This document shows, piece by piece, positions 35,296 to 44,634 of a stretch of 64,000 nucleotides of DNA. A program made the translations under genes and the position numbers. A model generated the notes under the pieces. It was given only the letters and a program-made list of their open reading frames with translations. It was not told where the DNA came from and made no database searches. This DNA is from CAVXHQ01 sp963761735 (lineage in GTDB: Bacteria; Pseudomonadota; Alphaproteobacteria; Rhodobacterales; Rhodobacteraceae), in contig CAVXHQ010000001.1 of NCBI GenBank assembly GCA_963761735.1, forward strand, positions 620,001 through 684,000, given 5' to 3'. Within the stretch, counting starts at the first letter, position 1; the number at the start of each line of letters is the position of its first letter.

Positions 35296-35382
35296 TCGCG
35301 CGGTCCGCCCACGCGGCCGGTGCGCCGGCGTGCTTTCTCAAAGGTCTGGTGCCCGCCATGTCCTTGGTGATACCTCCATGCC

Positions 35383-36435
35383 ATGAGCCAGACTGCGCGC
35401 ACCGCGATCACCCTCAGCCGTCCCGACGACTGGCACCTGCACCTGCGCGACGGCGCGATGTTGAGGGCCGTCGTCGGCGACAGCGCCCGCCATTTCGGCC
35501 GCGCGCTGGTGATGCCGAACCTGATCCCGCCCGTCGTCACCGCCGCACAGGCCGCTGCCTACCGCGACCGTATCCGCGCGGCCCTGCCGCCGGGGGCCGA
35601 TTTCACCCCGCTGATGACCCTGTACCTCACCGAGACCACGGACGCTGCCGATGTCGCGCGGGCCCACGCCGAGGGGATCGCCACGGCGGTAAAACTTTAT
35701 CCCGCCGGTGCCACGACCAATTCCGCCTCCGGCGTGCGGGATTTCGACGCGGTGCGTCCGGTGCTGGAAAAGATGGCCGAAATCGGCATGCCGCTGTGCG
35801 TGCACGGCGAGGTTGCCGACCCAGCCGTCGACATCTTCGACCGTGAAAAGGTGTTCATCGACAAGGTTCTGAAACCGATCCGCAAGAAAACCCCCGATCT
35901 GCGCGTGGTGATGGAGCATGTGACGACGCAGGACGCCGTGGATTATGTGCGCGATACGCCCAAAAACCTCGCGGCAACGATCACGACGCATCATCTGATC
36001 ATCAACCGCAATCACATTCTGGCCGGTGGCATCCGTCCGCATTACTACTGTCTGCCGGTGGCAAAACGCGAAAGGCACCGTGTCGCCCTCGTGCAGGCCG
36101 CCGTTTCGGGCGATCCGCGGTTCTTTCTGGGCACCGACAGCGCGCCGCACACCGATGCCCGCAAGCTCGAACCCTGCGGTTGCGCCGGGATCTATTCGGC
36201 GCCCAACACCCTGTCCTGCCTTGCCGAGATCTTCGAAGCGGCGGGCAAACTGGCGGCACTCGAGGCCTTCGTGTCGCTGAACGGCGCGAAGTTCTACAAA
36301 ATGGCCCCGAATGACGCCACGCTGACCCTTCGAAAGGGCGCGCCGATTGCGGCGCCCGGCAGTCTGGACACCGCCGACGGGCCGGTCACGATATTCGACC
36401 CGGGGTTTCCGCTGCACTGGCACGTTGCGGGCTGA
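35383..36435 (+). CDS. pyrC: Dihydroorotase
   Basis: A 350-residue class II dihydroorotase closing the pyrimidine ring (carbamoyl-aspartate to dihydroorotate) in the cytosol. Zinc ligands are visible as DDWHLHLRDG (His pair), KLYPAGATTNS (carbamylated Lys), CVHGEV, TTHHLIINRNH and GTDSAPHT (Asp). Length is standard. It begins 88 bp after the preceding unknown gene and is followed, 47 bp on, by pyrE, forming a two-gene pyrimidine unit. Confidence 0.95.
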   Translation: MSQTARTAITLSRPDDWHLHLRDGAMLRAVVGDSARHFGRALVMPNLIPPVVTAAQAAAYRDRIRAALPPGADFTPLMTLYLTETTDAADVARAHAEGIATAVKLYPAGATTNSASGVRDFDAVRPVLEKMAEIGMPLCVHGEVADPAVDIFDREKVFIDKVLKPIRKKTPDLRVVMEHVTTQDAVDYVRDTPKNLAATITTHHLIINRNHILAGGIRPHYYCLPVAKRERHRVALVQAAVSGDPRFFLGTDSAPHTDARKLEPCGCAGIYSAPNTLSCLAEIFEAAGKLAALEAFVSLNGAKFYKMAPNDATLTLRKGAPIAAPGSLDTADGPVTIFDPGFPLHWHVAG

Positions 36436-36482
36436 ACCGCCCCGGCGGACACCAAACGAAGCAAAAACAAGGGCACCGGCGG

Positions 36483-37157
36483 ATGATCCCCTCCAGCTTT
36501 CCGGCAAAAGACGAAATGGCGCGGCTGACGGCACGGATGCTGCTTGAAATCGGCGCGGTCGATTTCAACGCGGACACGCCGTTCACCCATTCCTCGGGCA
36601 AAAAGGCGCCGACCTATGTCGATTGCCGCAAGCTGATTTCCTACCCCCGGATCCGCTCTGTCGTGATGGATTTCCTGACCGTCACGATCCTGCGCGAGGC
36701 GGGCTTCGAGACGTTCGACACCATCGCGGGCGGCGAGACGGCGGGCATTCCGTTTGCCGCCCTCGTGGCCGAACGCATGGCCCTGCCGATGACCTATGTC
36801 CGCAAGAAACCAAAGGGATACGGCAAGAACGCCCGTATCGAAGGGGTGATGACCGAAGGCCAGCGGGCGCTGCTGGTCGAGGATCTGACGACCGACGGTG
36901 GGTCCAAAGTCAGCTTTGTGACGGCGATTCGCGACACGGGCGCTGTCTGCGGGCACACGGCCGTCATCTTCAATTACGGTATCTTCGAGGGCGTGACCGA
37001 GGCGCTGGCAGCCGACGGCATTTCGCTGATCCACCTGTGCACCTGGTGGGACGTGCTGGCCGAGGCGCGCGCCTCTGGCGCCTTCGACGCGGCAACGCTG
37101 GCATCGGTGGAAAAATATCTTAACGATCCCGAAGGCTGGTCCAGCGCCCACGCCTGA
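36483..37157 (+). CDS. pyrE: Orotate phosphoribosyltransferase
   Basis: A 224-residue enzyme that joins orotate to PRPP to give OMP. The PRPP-binding loop LLVEDLTTDGGSKV and the TYVRKKPKGYGKNARIEG flexible loop are diagnostic. The front half shows THSSGKKAPTYVDCRKLI. Length is normal. It lies directly downstream of pyrC. The region to the next gene (37158-37315) has no clear signal. Confidence 0.95.
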   Translation: MIPSSFPAKDEMARLTARMLLEIGAVDFNADTPFTHSSGKKAPTYVDCRKLISYPRIRSVVMDFLTVTILREAGFETFDTIAGGETAGIPFAALVAERMALPMTYVRKKPKGYGKNARIEGVMTEGQRALLVEDLTTDGGSKVSFVTAIRDTGAVCGHTAVIFNYGIFEGVTEALAADGISLIHLCTWWDVLAEARASGAFDAATLASVEKYLNDPEGWSSAHA

Positions 37158-37315
37158 TCCGCCACCACTGGTCGACGGAATGACGCGTGCGGTCACCATC
37201 ATCTGCCATCCGAAAGCTGTCCACAAAGCCCTAACAGGGTTATCCGCGGTACCGCCGCGCGCCCCGATTTGCTATGCCGCACCTGTGGCCGGGAATCGGA
37301 TGAGGAGCGGGTAAG

Positions 37316-38821
37316 ATGAACGAGATAGCGGTTTTCAACGCAAGCGGCGCGCCGGAGGCCGACACCTCCGAGGCCGCGGTCATGCCCCATTCGGTCGAGG
37401 CCGAGCAGCAGCTTTTGGGCGCGATCCTGACCAACAACGACGTCTTCGACCGCATCGCCTCGCTCGTCAGTGCCGACCATTTCTACGATCCCGTCCATTC
37501 GCGGATTTTCGACGTCGCACAGCAGCGGATATCGAAGAACGCGCTGGCCTCTCCGGTGACGCTGAAACCGTTCCTCGAGGACGACGAGGGCCTCAAGGAA
37601 CTGGGCGGTCCCGCCTATCTGGTGCGTCTGGCGGGTGCCGCGATTTCCGCCTTTGCCGCGCGCGATTACGCGCAGATGATCTATGATCTGGCGATCCGCC
37701 GCGAGCTGATCCGTCTGGGTCAGGACATCGCGGCCAAGGCCCGCAAGGGCGACGTCGCGAGCGAGCCGCGCGCCCAGATCGTCGAGGCCGAGCAGGAGCT
37801 GTACAAGCTTGCCGAGCAGGGCAGTTCCGAGAGCGGATTTCAGTCGTTCCTGAAGGCCGTGACCGACGCCGTCCTGAACGCCAACGCCGCCTATCAGCGC
37901 GAGGGCGGCCTTGCGGGCGTGTCGACGGGCCTCGTCGATCTCGACAAGAAACTGGGCGGGTTGCACAAATCCGACCTGCTGATCCTGGCGGGGCGTCCGT
38001 CGATGGGCAAGACCTCGCTGGCCACCAACATCGCCTTCAACATCGCCAAAACGTACAAGCGCGGCACCCTGCCCGACGGCTCCGAAGGGGCGGTGAACGG
38101 CGGCGTCGTCGGGTTCTTTTCCCTCGAGATGAGCGCCGAGCAGCTTGCCGCGCGGATCCTGTCCGAGGCCAGCGAGGTGCCCAGCGAGCAGATCCGGCGC
38201 GGCGACATGACCGAGGTCGAATTCCGCCGTTTCGTCGATGCCGCCAAGACGCTCGAGGCGTGCCCGCTGTTCATCGACGACACGCCCGCCCTGCCCATCG
38301 CCCAGGTCGCGGCGCGGGCGCGGCGTCTGAAACGCACCCACGGGCTGGACGCGCTGTTCGTCGATTACCTGCAACTGCTGCGCGGCAACGGCCGCAACGA
38401 GAATCGCGTCAACGAAATCTCCGAGATCACCCAGGGACTGAAAGCCATCGCCAAGGAACTCGACATTCCGGTGATCGCGTTGTCGCAACTGTCGCGTCAG
38501 GTCGAAAACCGCGAGGACAAGCGGCCGCAGCTGAGCGACCTGCGGGAATCCGGGTCGATCGAGCAGGACGCAGACGTGGTGATGTTCGTGTTCCGCGAGG
38601 AATACTACAAGGAACGCGAAAAGCCGGGCGATCACGAGATGGAGAAGATGGCCCAGTGGCAGGAGGACATGGAACGCCTGCGCGCCAAGGCCGAAGTGGT
38701 GATCGGCAAACAGCGCCACGGGCCCATCGGCACCGTCGATCTGAGCTTCGAAGGACAGTTCACGCGGTTCGGCAACCTCGTGAAACCCTGGCAGCAGGGT
38801 GCCGACGAAAGCCGGTTCTGA
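37316..38821 (+). CDS. dnaB: Replicative DNA helicase
   Basis: A 501-residue DnaB. The N-terminal domain (VEAEQQLLGAILTNNDVFDR) precedes the RecA-like motor with Walker A GRPSMGKTSLATNIA, Walker B GLDALFVDYLQLL, IALSQLSRQVENREDKRP and the arginine finger region RESGSIEQDADVVMF. It unwinds DNA ahead of the fork as a hexamer. Length is normal, with no intein. ATG follows GAGGAGCGGGTAAG. Confidence 0.96.
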   Translation: MNEIAVFNASGAPEADTSEAAVMPHSVEAEQQLLGAILTNNDVFDRIASLVSADHFYDPVHSRIFDVAQQRISKNALASPVTLKPFLEDDEGLKELGGPAYLVRLAGAAISAFAARDYAQMIYDLAIRRELIRLGQDIAAKARKGDVASEPRAQIVEAEQELYKLAEQGSSESGFQSFLKAVTDAVLNANAAYQREGGLAGVSTGLVDLDKKLGGLHKSDLLILAGRPSMGKTSLATNIAFNIAKTYKRGTLPDGSEGAVNGGVVGFFSLEMSAEQLAARILSEASEVPSEQIRRGDMTEVEFRRFVDAAKTLEACPLFIDDTPALPIAQVAARARRLKRTHGLDALFVDYLQLLRGNGRNENRVNEISEITQGLKAIAKELDIPVIALSQLSRQVENREDKRPQLSDLRESGSIEQDADVVMFVFREEYYKEREKPGDHEMEKMAQWQEDMERLRAKAEVVIGKQRHGPIGTVDLSFEGQFTRFGNLVKPWQQGADESRF

Positions 38822-38912
38822 GACGGTCGGGTCCGGATTCTGGCGCAGCCGTGACTCGCCAACCCCGGCGCCCGGCCCTATTCTTGCGGCAACCAAATCG
38901 CCGGAGTGCCCG

Positions 38913-40241
38913 ATGGCCGTGACCGATCCCGAGACGCCCCGCCTGAGCCGCGCGCAAGAGCAGGACCTGCGCCACGCTCGCGAGATCGAAGGGCATCTGG
39001 TCTGGCTCGACAGTTTTACTGGCGCCGCACTGGCCGTGCTTGCCGTCGCGTCCGGGATCTACACCTACCTCGGAGTCTCGTCGCTGCTCGATGACAACGG
39101 CGCGTTTTCCGCTTTTGCGGCAATGGCCTATGCCATCGCGGTCTCGGTCGGCATCTTCGTTTTCTGGTCCTACATGATGCGCCTGCTGCCGGCCATGCGC
39201 ACACTGGCGTCCCGGCTTGGCCTGATGCTCTCGATGGCGCTCGGCAGTCTGGCGATCATCGCGATGTCGTCATGGCTGAATGCAGCCGCCTTGGCAGGCG
39301 CCGCAGCGGTGGAGCAGCATCTGGCCACCACGGTGCAGCAATATCAGCAGGCGCTGGAACGGGCGAACACCATCGCCGTTTCGGCACAGGGCCTGGAGCG
39401 GGACGTTGCGCGCACACGGCAAAGCTTCACCGACCTCAGCGAACAGGAGGCCTCGGGCGATCTGTCGGGGTTTGCGGGACGCGGTGCGGTGTTTCGCCTG
39501 CTCAGCCAGAAATCCGACGAGCTGGCGGGCCTCGAGGCGCAGATCGCCACGCAGGACCCGCTCGTCGCTGCCGCCTTTGCCGAGGGAAACGCGGTGCTGA
39601 GCCGGATGCGCGCGCTGACGGTCGAGCCGGGGCCGGTCGAGGCGCGCTCGATCGTGTTCGCGGAAGAAGCGGTGCGGCTGGCCAACGTCATTACCCGGTT
39701 GCGGCAATTGTCGGTCGCACCGCTGGTTGTGCGCGCGGCCTCCGATCTGTCGGCTTCCGTCGTGCTGCCGACGCTCGACGGATCGAATGACACGACCCGC
39801 GCGGGGCAACAGGCAACCATCGAGGCGGTACTGACCGTCCTGGGGCAACGCGCCGACACGTTGCAACTTGCCGCGCAAAGCGTGCTGTCGATGCAGCAGC
39901 CGCAGGACACCGTCTATACGCCAATTTCGACGGCGGATGCAGTGATCCTTTATGCGGGCAATTTCATCCCCTCCTGGGCCGGGGCCATCGCCATCGACCT
40001 GTTGCCCGCCGTGCTGGTGTTCATCACCGCCATCGCACAGGCCGCAATCCGGTCGGGCCGCGAAAGCGTCGCCTCCGAGGATCAGATGACGCTGGCCGAA
40101 TTGCGCGCGGCCTTTGCCGCGTTTCGCGACGTCGAGGCGGCGCAGGTGCGCGAGGCCCCCCCGGACCCCAGTTCTGCCCAGCAACCGGCCACCGTTCCGC
40201 GCACACTGGCCGCTGTCGATACATCCCGGCCCGCCGAATGA
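38913..40241 (+). CDS. Polytopic membrane protein with coiled-coil-like middle, unknown function
   Basis: A 442-residue inner-membrane protein read from the ATG at 38913. Three to four hydrophobic segments cluster at residues 35-130 (GAALAVLAVASGIYTYLGV, AYAIAVSVGIFVFWSYMM, LSMALGSLAIIAMSSWL). A long amphipathic stretch follows (ATTVQQYQQALERANTIAV to about 310), and a last helix near 380 (AIAIDLLPAVLVFITAIAQ). The tail is Ala/Pro-rich. Its stop overlaps the next start (ATGA), linking it to the ClpP-like protein. I do not recognise the family. Confidence 0.75.
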   Translation: MAVTDPETPRLSRAQEQDLRHAREIEGHLVWLDSFTGAALAVLAVASGIYTYLGVSSLLDDNGAFSAFAAMAYAIAVSVGIFVFWSYMMRLLPAMRTLASRLGLMLSMALGSLAIIAMSSWLNAAALAGAAAVEQHLATTVQQYQQALERANTIAVSAQGLERDVARTRQSFTDLSEQEASGDLSGFAGRGAVFRLLSQKSDELAGLEAQIATQDPLVAAAFAEGNAVLSRMRALTVEPGPVEARSIVFAEEAVRLANVITRLRQLSVAPLVVRAASDLSASVVLPTLDGSNDTTRAGQQATIEAVLTVLGQRADTLQLAAQSVLSMQQPQDTVYTPISTADAVILYAGNFIPSWAGAIAIDLLPAVLVFITAIAQAAIRSGRESVASEDQMTLAELRAAFAAFRDVEAAQVREAPPDPSSAQQPATVPRTLAAVDTSRPAE

Positions 40242-41029
40242 CGCCCGACAGCAACGCGCCCTCCGGCAACAGCAGCGAAATCCGGCGCTGGATCGTGTGG
40301 ATACTGGGTGCGCAAATCGCGATCGCCGTGCTCCTGTTCGGCGCCGATATCTCGCGGCTGCTGCCGCAACTCCTGTCGTCTTCGACAGCACCCGGCCTTG
40401 CGGATCCAATCGCACCCGGCGACCAGACGCGCCGATATGCGCCGCGCGACGCCCCCGCCCGCGAGGCGCGTCCCGGCACGCGGCCTCTGCCGTCGAGTGC
40501 GGATATGCCCACCCGATTGTTGTTCGAGACGGCCCCCTGGGAGGACGGCACAGCGATGACGCTGACGGGCGAGATCGCGGGCGGCGACGCGGTGCGTTTC
40601 GAAGAATGGCTCGCGGTGCAACCGGAAATGCCGGACGTTGCATTCCTCAACAGTCCCGGCGGCTCTGTTGGTGACGCGCTTGCCATCGGGCGCGTCCTGC
40701 GGGCCGCGGGCGTTGCGACGGCGATGGCGCAAACTGACATCTGCCTGTCCGCGTGCCCCTATGTGCTGGCCGCAGGCGTCACGCGGACGGTGTCAGAGGG
40801 CGCGTGGGTTGGCGTGCATCAGCATTATTTCGGTGAAAACACCGCCCTGCCCGCCTTCCTCGCCGTCGTGGATATTCAGCGCGGTCAGGCCGAGGTGATG
40901 CGGTATCTGATCGAGATGGGCATCGATCCTGCGGTCATGCAACACGTGCTGGCCACGCCGCCGGATGAGATCTATCTCTTGGTGTCGGAAGAACTGCTGA
41001 ACTACCGGTTCGTGACGGCTGACGGGTAG
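40238..41029 (+). CDS. Membrane-anchored ClpP/crotonase-like periplasmic protein (COG3904-like)
   Basis: A 263-residue protein with one N-terminal membrane segment (residues 17-36), so the body is probably periplasmic. The ClpP-like fold shows VAFLNSPGGSVGDALAIGRV, an equivalent of the ClpP oxyanion loop, and ICLSACPYVLAAGVTRTV, whose Ser sits where the ClpP nucleophile lies, then GAWVGVHQHYFGE with a His. Similar proteins are grouped as predicted periplasmic proteases (COG3904). It overlaps the membrane protein upstream and may be anchored to it. Substrate unknown. A dispersed repeat starts 2 bp after its stop. Confidence 0.75.
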   Translation: MTPDSNAPSGNSSEIRRWIVWILGAQIAIAVLLFGADISRLLPQLLSSSTAPGLADPIAPGDQTRRYAPRDAPAREARPGTRPLPSSADMPTRLLFETAPWEDGTAMTLTGEIAGGDAVRFEEWLAVQPEMPDVAFLNSPGGSVGDALAIGRVLRAAGVATAMAQTDICLSACPYVLAAGVTRTVSEGAWVGVHQHYFGENTALPAFLAVVDIQRGQAEVMRYLIEMGIDPAVMQHVLATPPDEIYLLVSEELLNYRFVTADG

Positions 41030-41030
41030 G

Positions 41031-41076
41031 CGATTTCTTTCAAAGAAATCGACGTCGAATTCTTTGAAAGAATTCG
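41031..41076. repeat. Double-palindrome dispersed repeat, copy 2
   Basis: Same structure as copy 1 in the opposite order: palindrome CGATTTCTTT / AAAGAAATCG (41031-41051, centre C), linker ACGT, palindrome CGAATTCTTT / AAAGAATTCG (41056-41076, centre G). It occupies all but one base between the stop of the ClpP-like gene (41029) and the stop of the convergent rlmE gene (41077). Confidence 0.95.
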
Positions 41077-41796
41077 TCAGCCACGAAAACCGCGCGCAAC
41101 GACGAATTTCTCGGAACTGTCGGCACGGGATGCGGGCGGTTTGACATTCGCCACGGTAGTGAATTTCTGCTTCAGCAGCTTTTGCAGATCGCCCTCGGCC
41201 CCACCTGCAAGAACCTTGGCCACGAATGTGCCACCCTCGACGAGCACATCGAAGGCGAAATGGGCCGCGGCCTCGCATAGCGCCATGATCCGGGCATGAT
41301 CGGTCTGTTTGTGCCCCGACGCAGAGGCCGCCATGTCCGACAACACGACATCGGCGGGTCCGCCCAGCCAATCTTTCACCTTGTCGTCGGCGCCGTCCTC
41401 GAGAAAATCGAGCACATGGATCTCGGCGCCTGAAACAGGCTCGACCTCCTGAAGGTCGACGCCGACGATGAACCCCTGCGGCTTGCCCCGCCGTTGCCCA
41501 AGCGCGTTAATTCGCGGCACCGCAACCTGAAGCCACCCCCCCGGCGCACAGCCAAGGTCCACGACCCGGGCGCCCGGCACGAAAAACCCGAATTTATCGT
41601 CGAGTTCGAGGATCTTGTACGCAGCACGTCCCCGCATCCCTTCGGTCTGAGCGCGCGCGACGTAAGGATCGTTGAGCTGGCGTTGCAGCCACATCGTCGA
41701 CGACATCTTGCGCCCGCGGGCGGTCTTGACCTTGACCGTCAGGTCGCGCTGACCGCGACCGGAGGTATTTTTTGGCTTTTTCGGAGGTTGGGACAT
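41077..41796 (-). CDS. rlmE: 23S rRNA (uridine-2'-O)-methyltransferase RlmE (FtsJ)
   Basis: A 239-residue SAM-dependent methyltransferase modifying U2552 of 23S rRNA in late large-subunit assembly. The SAM site is VVDLGCAPGGWLQVAVPRI, and the K-D-K-E catalytic set is traced through RGRAAYKILEL, VVLSDMAASASG and GTFVAKVLAGG, followed by VKPPASRADSSEKFVVARGF. An N-terminal extension (30 residues, Lys/Gly-rich) precedes the fold. The stop abuts repeat copy 2. Confidence 0.94.
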   Translation of the reverse strand: MSQPPKKPKNTSGRGQRDLTVKVKTARGRKMSSTMWLQRQLNDPYVARAQTEGMRGRAAYKILELDDKFGFFVPGARVVDLGCAPGGWLQVAVPRINALGQRRGKPQGFIVGVDLQEVEPVSGAEIHVLDFLEDGADDKVKDWLGGPADVVLSDMAASASGHKQTDHARIMALCEAAAHFAFDVLVEGGTFVAKVLAGGAEGDLQKLLKQKFTTVANVKPPASRADSSEKFVVARGFRG

Positions 41797-41921
41797 GGCA
41801 TCCAGATAGGCGAGCCGTGCCCTTGTGGCAAGCGGGGCAAACGAGGGGCCAGCCCCTCGCGCTCCCCGGGATATTTTTGACCAGAAGAATGATCAGAAGA
41901 ACGGACGGTCCGGCGCGCCGT

Positions 41922-42989
41922 TTAACGGCGCGCGCGGCGTCCGGTACGACCACGGCCTTCGCCTTCGGCGACGGGGGGGCGGTTCATGGTGATCCATGCA
42001 GCTCCGCCATCGTCGTTGTCAGTCAGGAAATTGGCGGCGCGGATCGCCTCCATCTCTTTGCCCGCGCGCGGTTTCATCGAGCCGAGGCCGAAGAGTGTCA
42101 CAAACGTCTCGTCGTCGATGCCGTCGGGCAGGACGATGCCCGCGGCGGCGATCTGCGCCTTTTTTTCGGCGATGAGTTTCTGGGTCACCGGCAAGGCCAC
42201 GGGGTTCATGATCGCGCTGGTCATACCGGTCGCCATCGCCATCGGCAGGAAGGCGTTGTTGATGCCGTGGCGGTTTGGCAGGCCAAAGGATATATTGGAG
42301 GCGCCGCAGGTGGTGTTGACGCCCAACTCGTCGCGCAGACGCCGCACGAGGGTGAACACCTGAAGGCCCGCCGTCGCCATCGCACCGATCGGCATCACCA
42401 GCGGATCGACCACGATGTCGTACGCAGGAATCCCGAAGTCGGCGGCGCGTTCGACGATCTTCCTGGCGACGGCGAAACGCACTTCCGGGTCCTCGGAAAT
42501 ACCGGTGTCGTCGTTGCTGATCGCCACGACGGGCACGTTGTATTTCTTCACCAGCGGCAAAACCAGTTCCAGGCGTTCCTCCTCGCCCGTAACCGAATTG
42601 AGCAGCGGGCGGCCTTCGCAGGCCTCGAGACCGGCCTTGAGGGCACCGGGGACCGAACTGTCGATGCACAGCGGCGTGTCGGTGATCGCCTGCACCCGCT
42701 CGATAAGTTCGCGCATCAGCGGCGGTTCGACGAAGTTGTTGTCGGCGTAGCGCGGGTCGAACGCCATCTTGTTGGTGAAGACGGCGCCGGAATTGATGTC
42801 GAGGACCGTCGCCCCCGCCGCGGCCTGCGCCAGCGCATCCGCCTCGACGGTAGAGAAATCGCCGGCCTCGAGTTCGGCGGCAAGCTTCTTGCGACCTGTC
42901 GGATTGATCCGCTCACCGATCACGCAGAACGGCTGATCGAAACCGATAACTGCGGTTTTTGTCTTCGATTCTATGACGGTGCGGGTCAT
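41922..42989 (-). CDS. Methyltetrahydrofolate:corrinoid/cobalamin methyltransferase (stand-alone pterin-binding domain)
   Basis: A 355-residue TIM-barrel protein of the pterin-binding (DHPS/MetH) family, starting CVIGERINPTGRKKLAAEL. The ATVLDINSGAVF, TPLCIDSSVPGALKAGLEAC, VVAISNDDTGIS and NTTCGASNISFGLPNR motifs match the methyl-THF module of methionine synthase. No B12-binding domain is attached, so partner proteins must supply it, as in split methionine synthases reported for roseobacters. The C-terminal tail is rich in Arg. It is 15 bp downstream of metF on the same strand. Confidence 0.88.
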   Translation of the reverse strand: MTRTVIESKTKTAVIGFDQPFCVIGERINPTGRKKLAAELEAGDFSTVEADALAQAAAGATVLDINSGAVFTNKMAFDPRYADNNFVEPPLMRELIERVQAITDTPLCIDSSVPGALKAGLEACEGRPLLNSVTGEEERLELVLPLVKKYNVPVVAISNDDTGISEDPEVRFAVARKIVERAADFGIPAYDIVVDPLVMPIGAMATAGLQVFTLVRRLRDELGVNTTCGASNISFGLPNRHGINNAFLPMAMATGMTSAIMNPVALPVTQKLIAEKKAQIAAAGIVLPDGIDDETFVTLFGLGSMKPRAGKEMEAIRAANFLTDNDDGGAAWITMNRPPVAEGEGRGRTGRRARR

Positions 42990-43004
42990 TCTTCATCCTT
43001 TGGA

Positions 43005-43952
43005 TTAACCGGGGTGGGGCGCCGTTGAGGCAGGCACGCCCGAGGCGCCCCCGTTTTCCTGCGTCCATGCAGCAGTCGTCTTGATACCGCCCAGCGGGAA
43101 GAAGTGCACCCGTTCGATATTGAAATCCGGGTGGGCGGCCTTGTGTGCGGCCAGCTTGCGCACGACGTCCGTCGGCTCGTAGGGCAACAGCAGCTTGGTG
43201 ACGTCCATCGCGCGCTTCTGCAAGACCCGCAACGAGGGCCCGACGCCGCAGGCGATGGCAAATTTGATCAAGGTCTGCAGCTTTGCCGGGCCCGCGATGC
43301 CGATGTGCACGGGGATCGTGACGCCAGCGTCGCGCAGCGCATCGGCCCAGGCGATAACCGGTTCGGCCTCAAAGCAGAATTGCGTCGCCAGCGCCATCCG
43401 TGCGTCCGTGGTCTGCGAAAACTTCTGCTTCCAGCGCAATGCCTCCATCACCGCGCGGTCGGAGCCGTCGGGGTCGATGTCGCGGTTGCCCTCGGGGTGG
43501 CCCGCGACGTGCAGGCGTTTGAAACCGGCGGCGTCGAACAGGCCTGTCTGCAGCAACTGCATCGAGCAGTGGAAATCGCCCTGCGGCTCTTTCACGCCAC
43601 CGGCCAGCAGCAACGCCTGGTCGACACCGGCCTCGCCCTGATAGCGGGCGATCCAATCGGCGAGCGTCGCCTTGTCGGCAATGATCCGGGCCGGAAAATG
43701 CGGCATCACGGCGTATCCGTCACGCGCCAGTCGCGCCGCCGTGGCAACCATGTCGTCGATTGGCGTGCCGTCGATGTGGGCCACATAGACGCGGGTGCCA
43801 CGGGGCAGCAGCGCCTTGAAATCGTCCACTTTTTCCGCCGTGCGCGGCATCACCTCGATCGAGAAACCGTCGAGGAAAGCCGCGACGGCGGCATTCGCCA
43901 CCGTGCCGGGGACCACGTCGTCGCGGCGTTTTCGAAAGGACAGCAGGGACAT
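43005..43952 (-). CDS. metF: Methylenetetrahydrofolate reductase
   Basis: A 315-residue TIM-barrel flavoprotein that makes methyl-THF. Motifs include FSIEVMPRTAEKVDDF (start of the barrel), HFPARIIADKATLADWIARY, LLLAGGVKEPQGDF, HVAGHPEGNRDIDPDGSD and TQFCFEAEPVIAW. The ATG at 43952 has a GGAG ribosome site; an upstream TTG would add 19 non-conserved residues. It lies between a virulence-factor-family gene and the corrinoid methyltransferase gene, so the three should act together in methionine or one-carbon metabolism. Confidence 0.9.
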   Translation of the reverse strand: MSLLSFRKRRDDVVPGTVANAAVAAFLDGFSIEVMPRTAEKVDDFKALLPRGTRVYVAHIDGTPIDDMVATAARLARDGYAVMPHFPARIIADKATLADWIARYQGEAGVDQALLLAGGVKEPQGDFHCSMQLLQTGLFDAAGFKRLHVAGHPEGNRDIDPDGSDRAVMEALRWKQKFSQTTDARMALATQFCFEAEPVIAWADALRDAGVTIPVHIGIAGPAKLQTLIKFAIACGVGPSLRVLQKRAMDVTKLLLPYEPTDVVRKLAAHKAAHPDFNIERVHFFPLGGIKTTAAWTQENGGASGVPASTAPHPG

Positions 43953-44015
43953 GATCTTCTCCATGATGGCGGGACGAAAGGCGGGCTGCGGGGTGTTGTC
44001 GTCAGTCAACGGGGA

Positions 44016-44327
44016 TCAATCGGGTTGGGCTGCGGCATGGCCATCGTTGTCGATCAGCGCCTTGAGCCGGTCCTTATCGTAGTCCGCCTCGAGGGTGGCG
44101 GCCTGTGCGGCAGCGACATCGGCGTCGGCCCCCTCGGCCGACCCGGACGGCACCTTGCGCCAGTCCGCAAGATAGGCGTCGGACCCGGCCGCACCGGATT
44201 TCATCGCCGCACGGTCGATGGCCTGCTCGAACCGTTCGGCAAGCTGCACCTTGGCGGCCCGCCTGCCCTTGCCCGCAATGACCTGCGCGGGAATATCGCG
44301 CCAATAGACGATGGTGATGTCGGCCAT
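44016..44327 (-). CDS. Virulence-factor family (PF13769-like) small protein
   Basis: A 103-residue protein starting at 44327 behind a GGGGAGG ribosome site. It shows ADITIVYWRDIPAQVIAGKG and KVQLAERFEQAIDRAAMKSG, typical of the small family named virulence factor, and DAYLADWRKVP. In Rhodobacterales it commonly precedes metF and the methyl-THF:corrinoid methyltransferase, as here, 63 bp upstream of the metF start. I infer a role in that pathway; the family name is not evidence of virulence. Confidence 0.8.
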   Translation of the reverse strand: MADITIVYWRDIPAQVIAGKGRRAAKVQLAERFEQAIDRAAMKSGAAGSDAYLADWRKVPSGSAEGADADVAAAQAATLEADYDKDRLKALIDNDGHAAAQPD

Positions 44328-44634
44328 GTTGTCCTCCCCAGGGGGCCCGGTCGCGGTTCCGGGCCCGTTCCGCTTCATAGGGGCGCTGCCGCGCCGACGA
44401 AGGGTCGTTTTCGACATTATCCGCGCTGCCTGCGACGGTCATGACGTCTGCCGCGGCGCGGGGCCAGTGGGCGACTGTCCCGAAATTCTCATTTTCATTA
44501 TTAGGTGCGCACGTGTGTCGCAACGCAACGTCACGTCGTCACGTCAACATATTGAGGCAAAGCGGCAACAGGATGCTTGCGTGAGACCGCCCGCCCCCCT
44601 ACGGTCCCCTCAACACGTATATTGAAAGGGCGCC

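Noticed and set aside
37199..38896. A 565-codon open frame opposite dnaB
   Set aside because: It is fully antiparallel to dnaB, which has unmistakable motifs. The complement frame of a GC-rich gene is open by composition.
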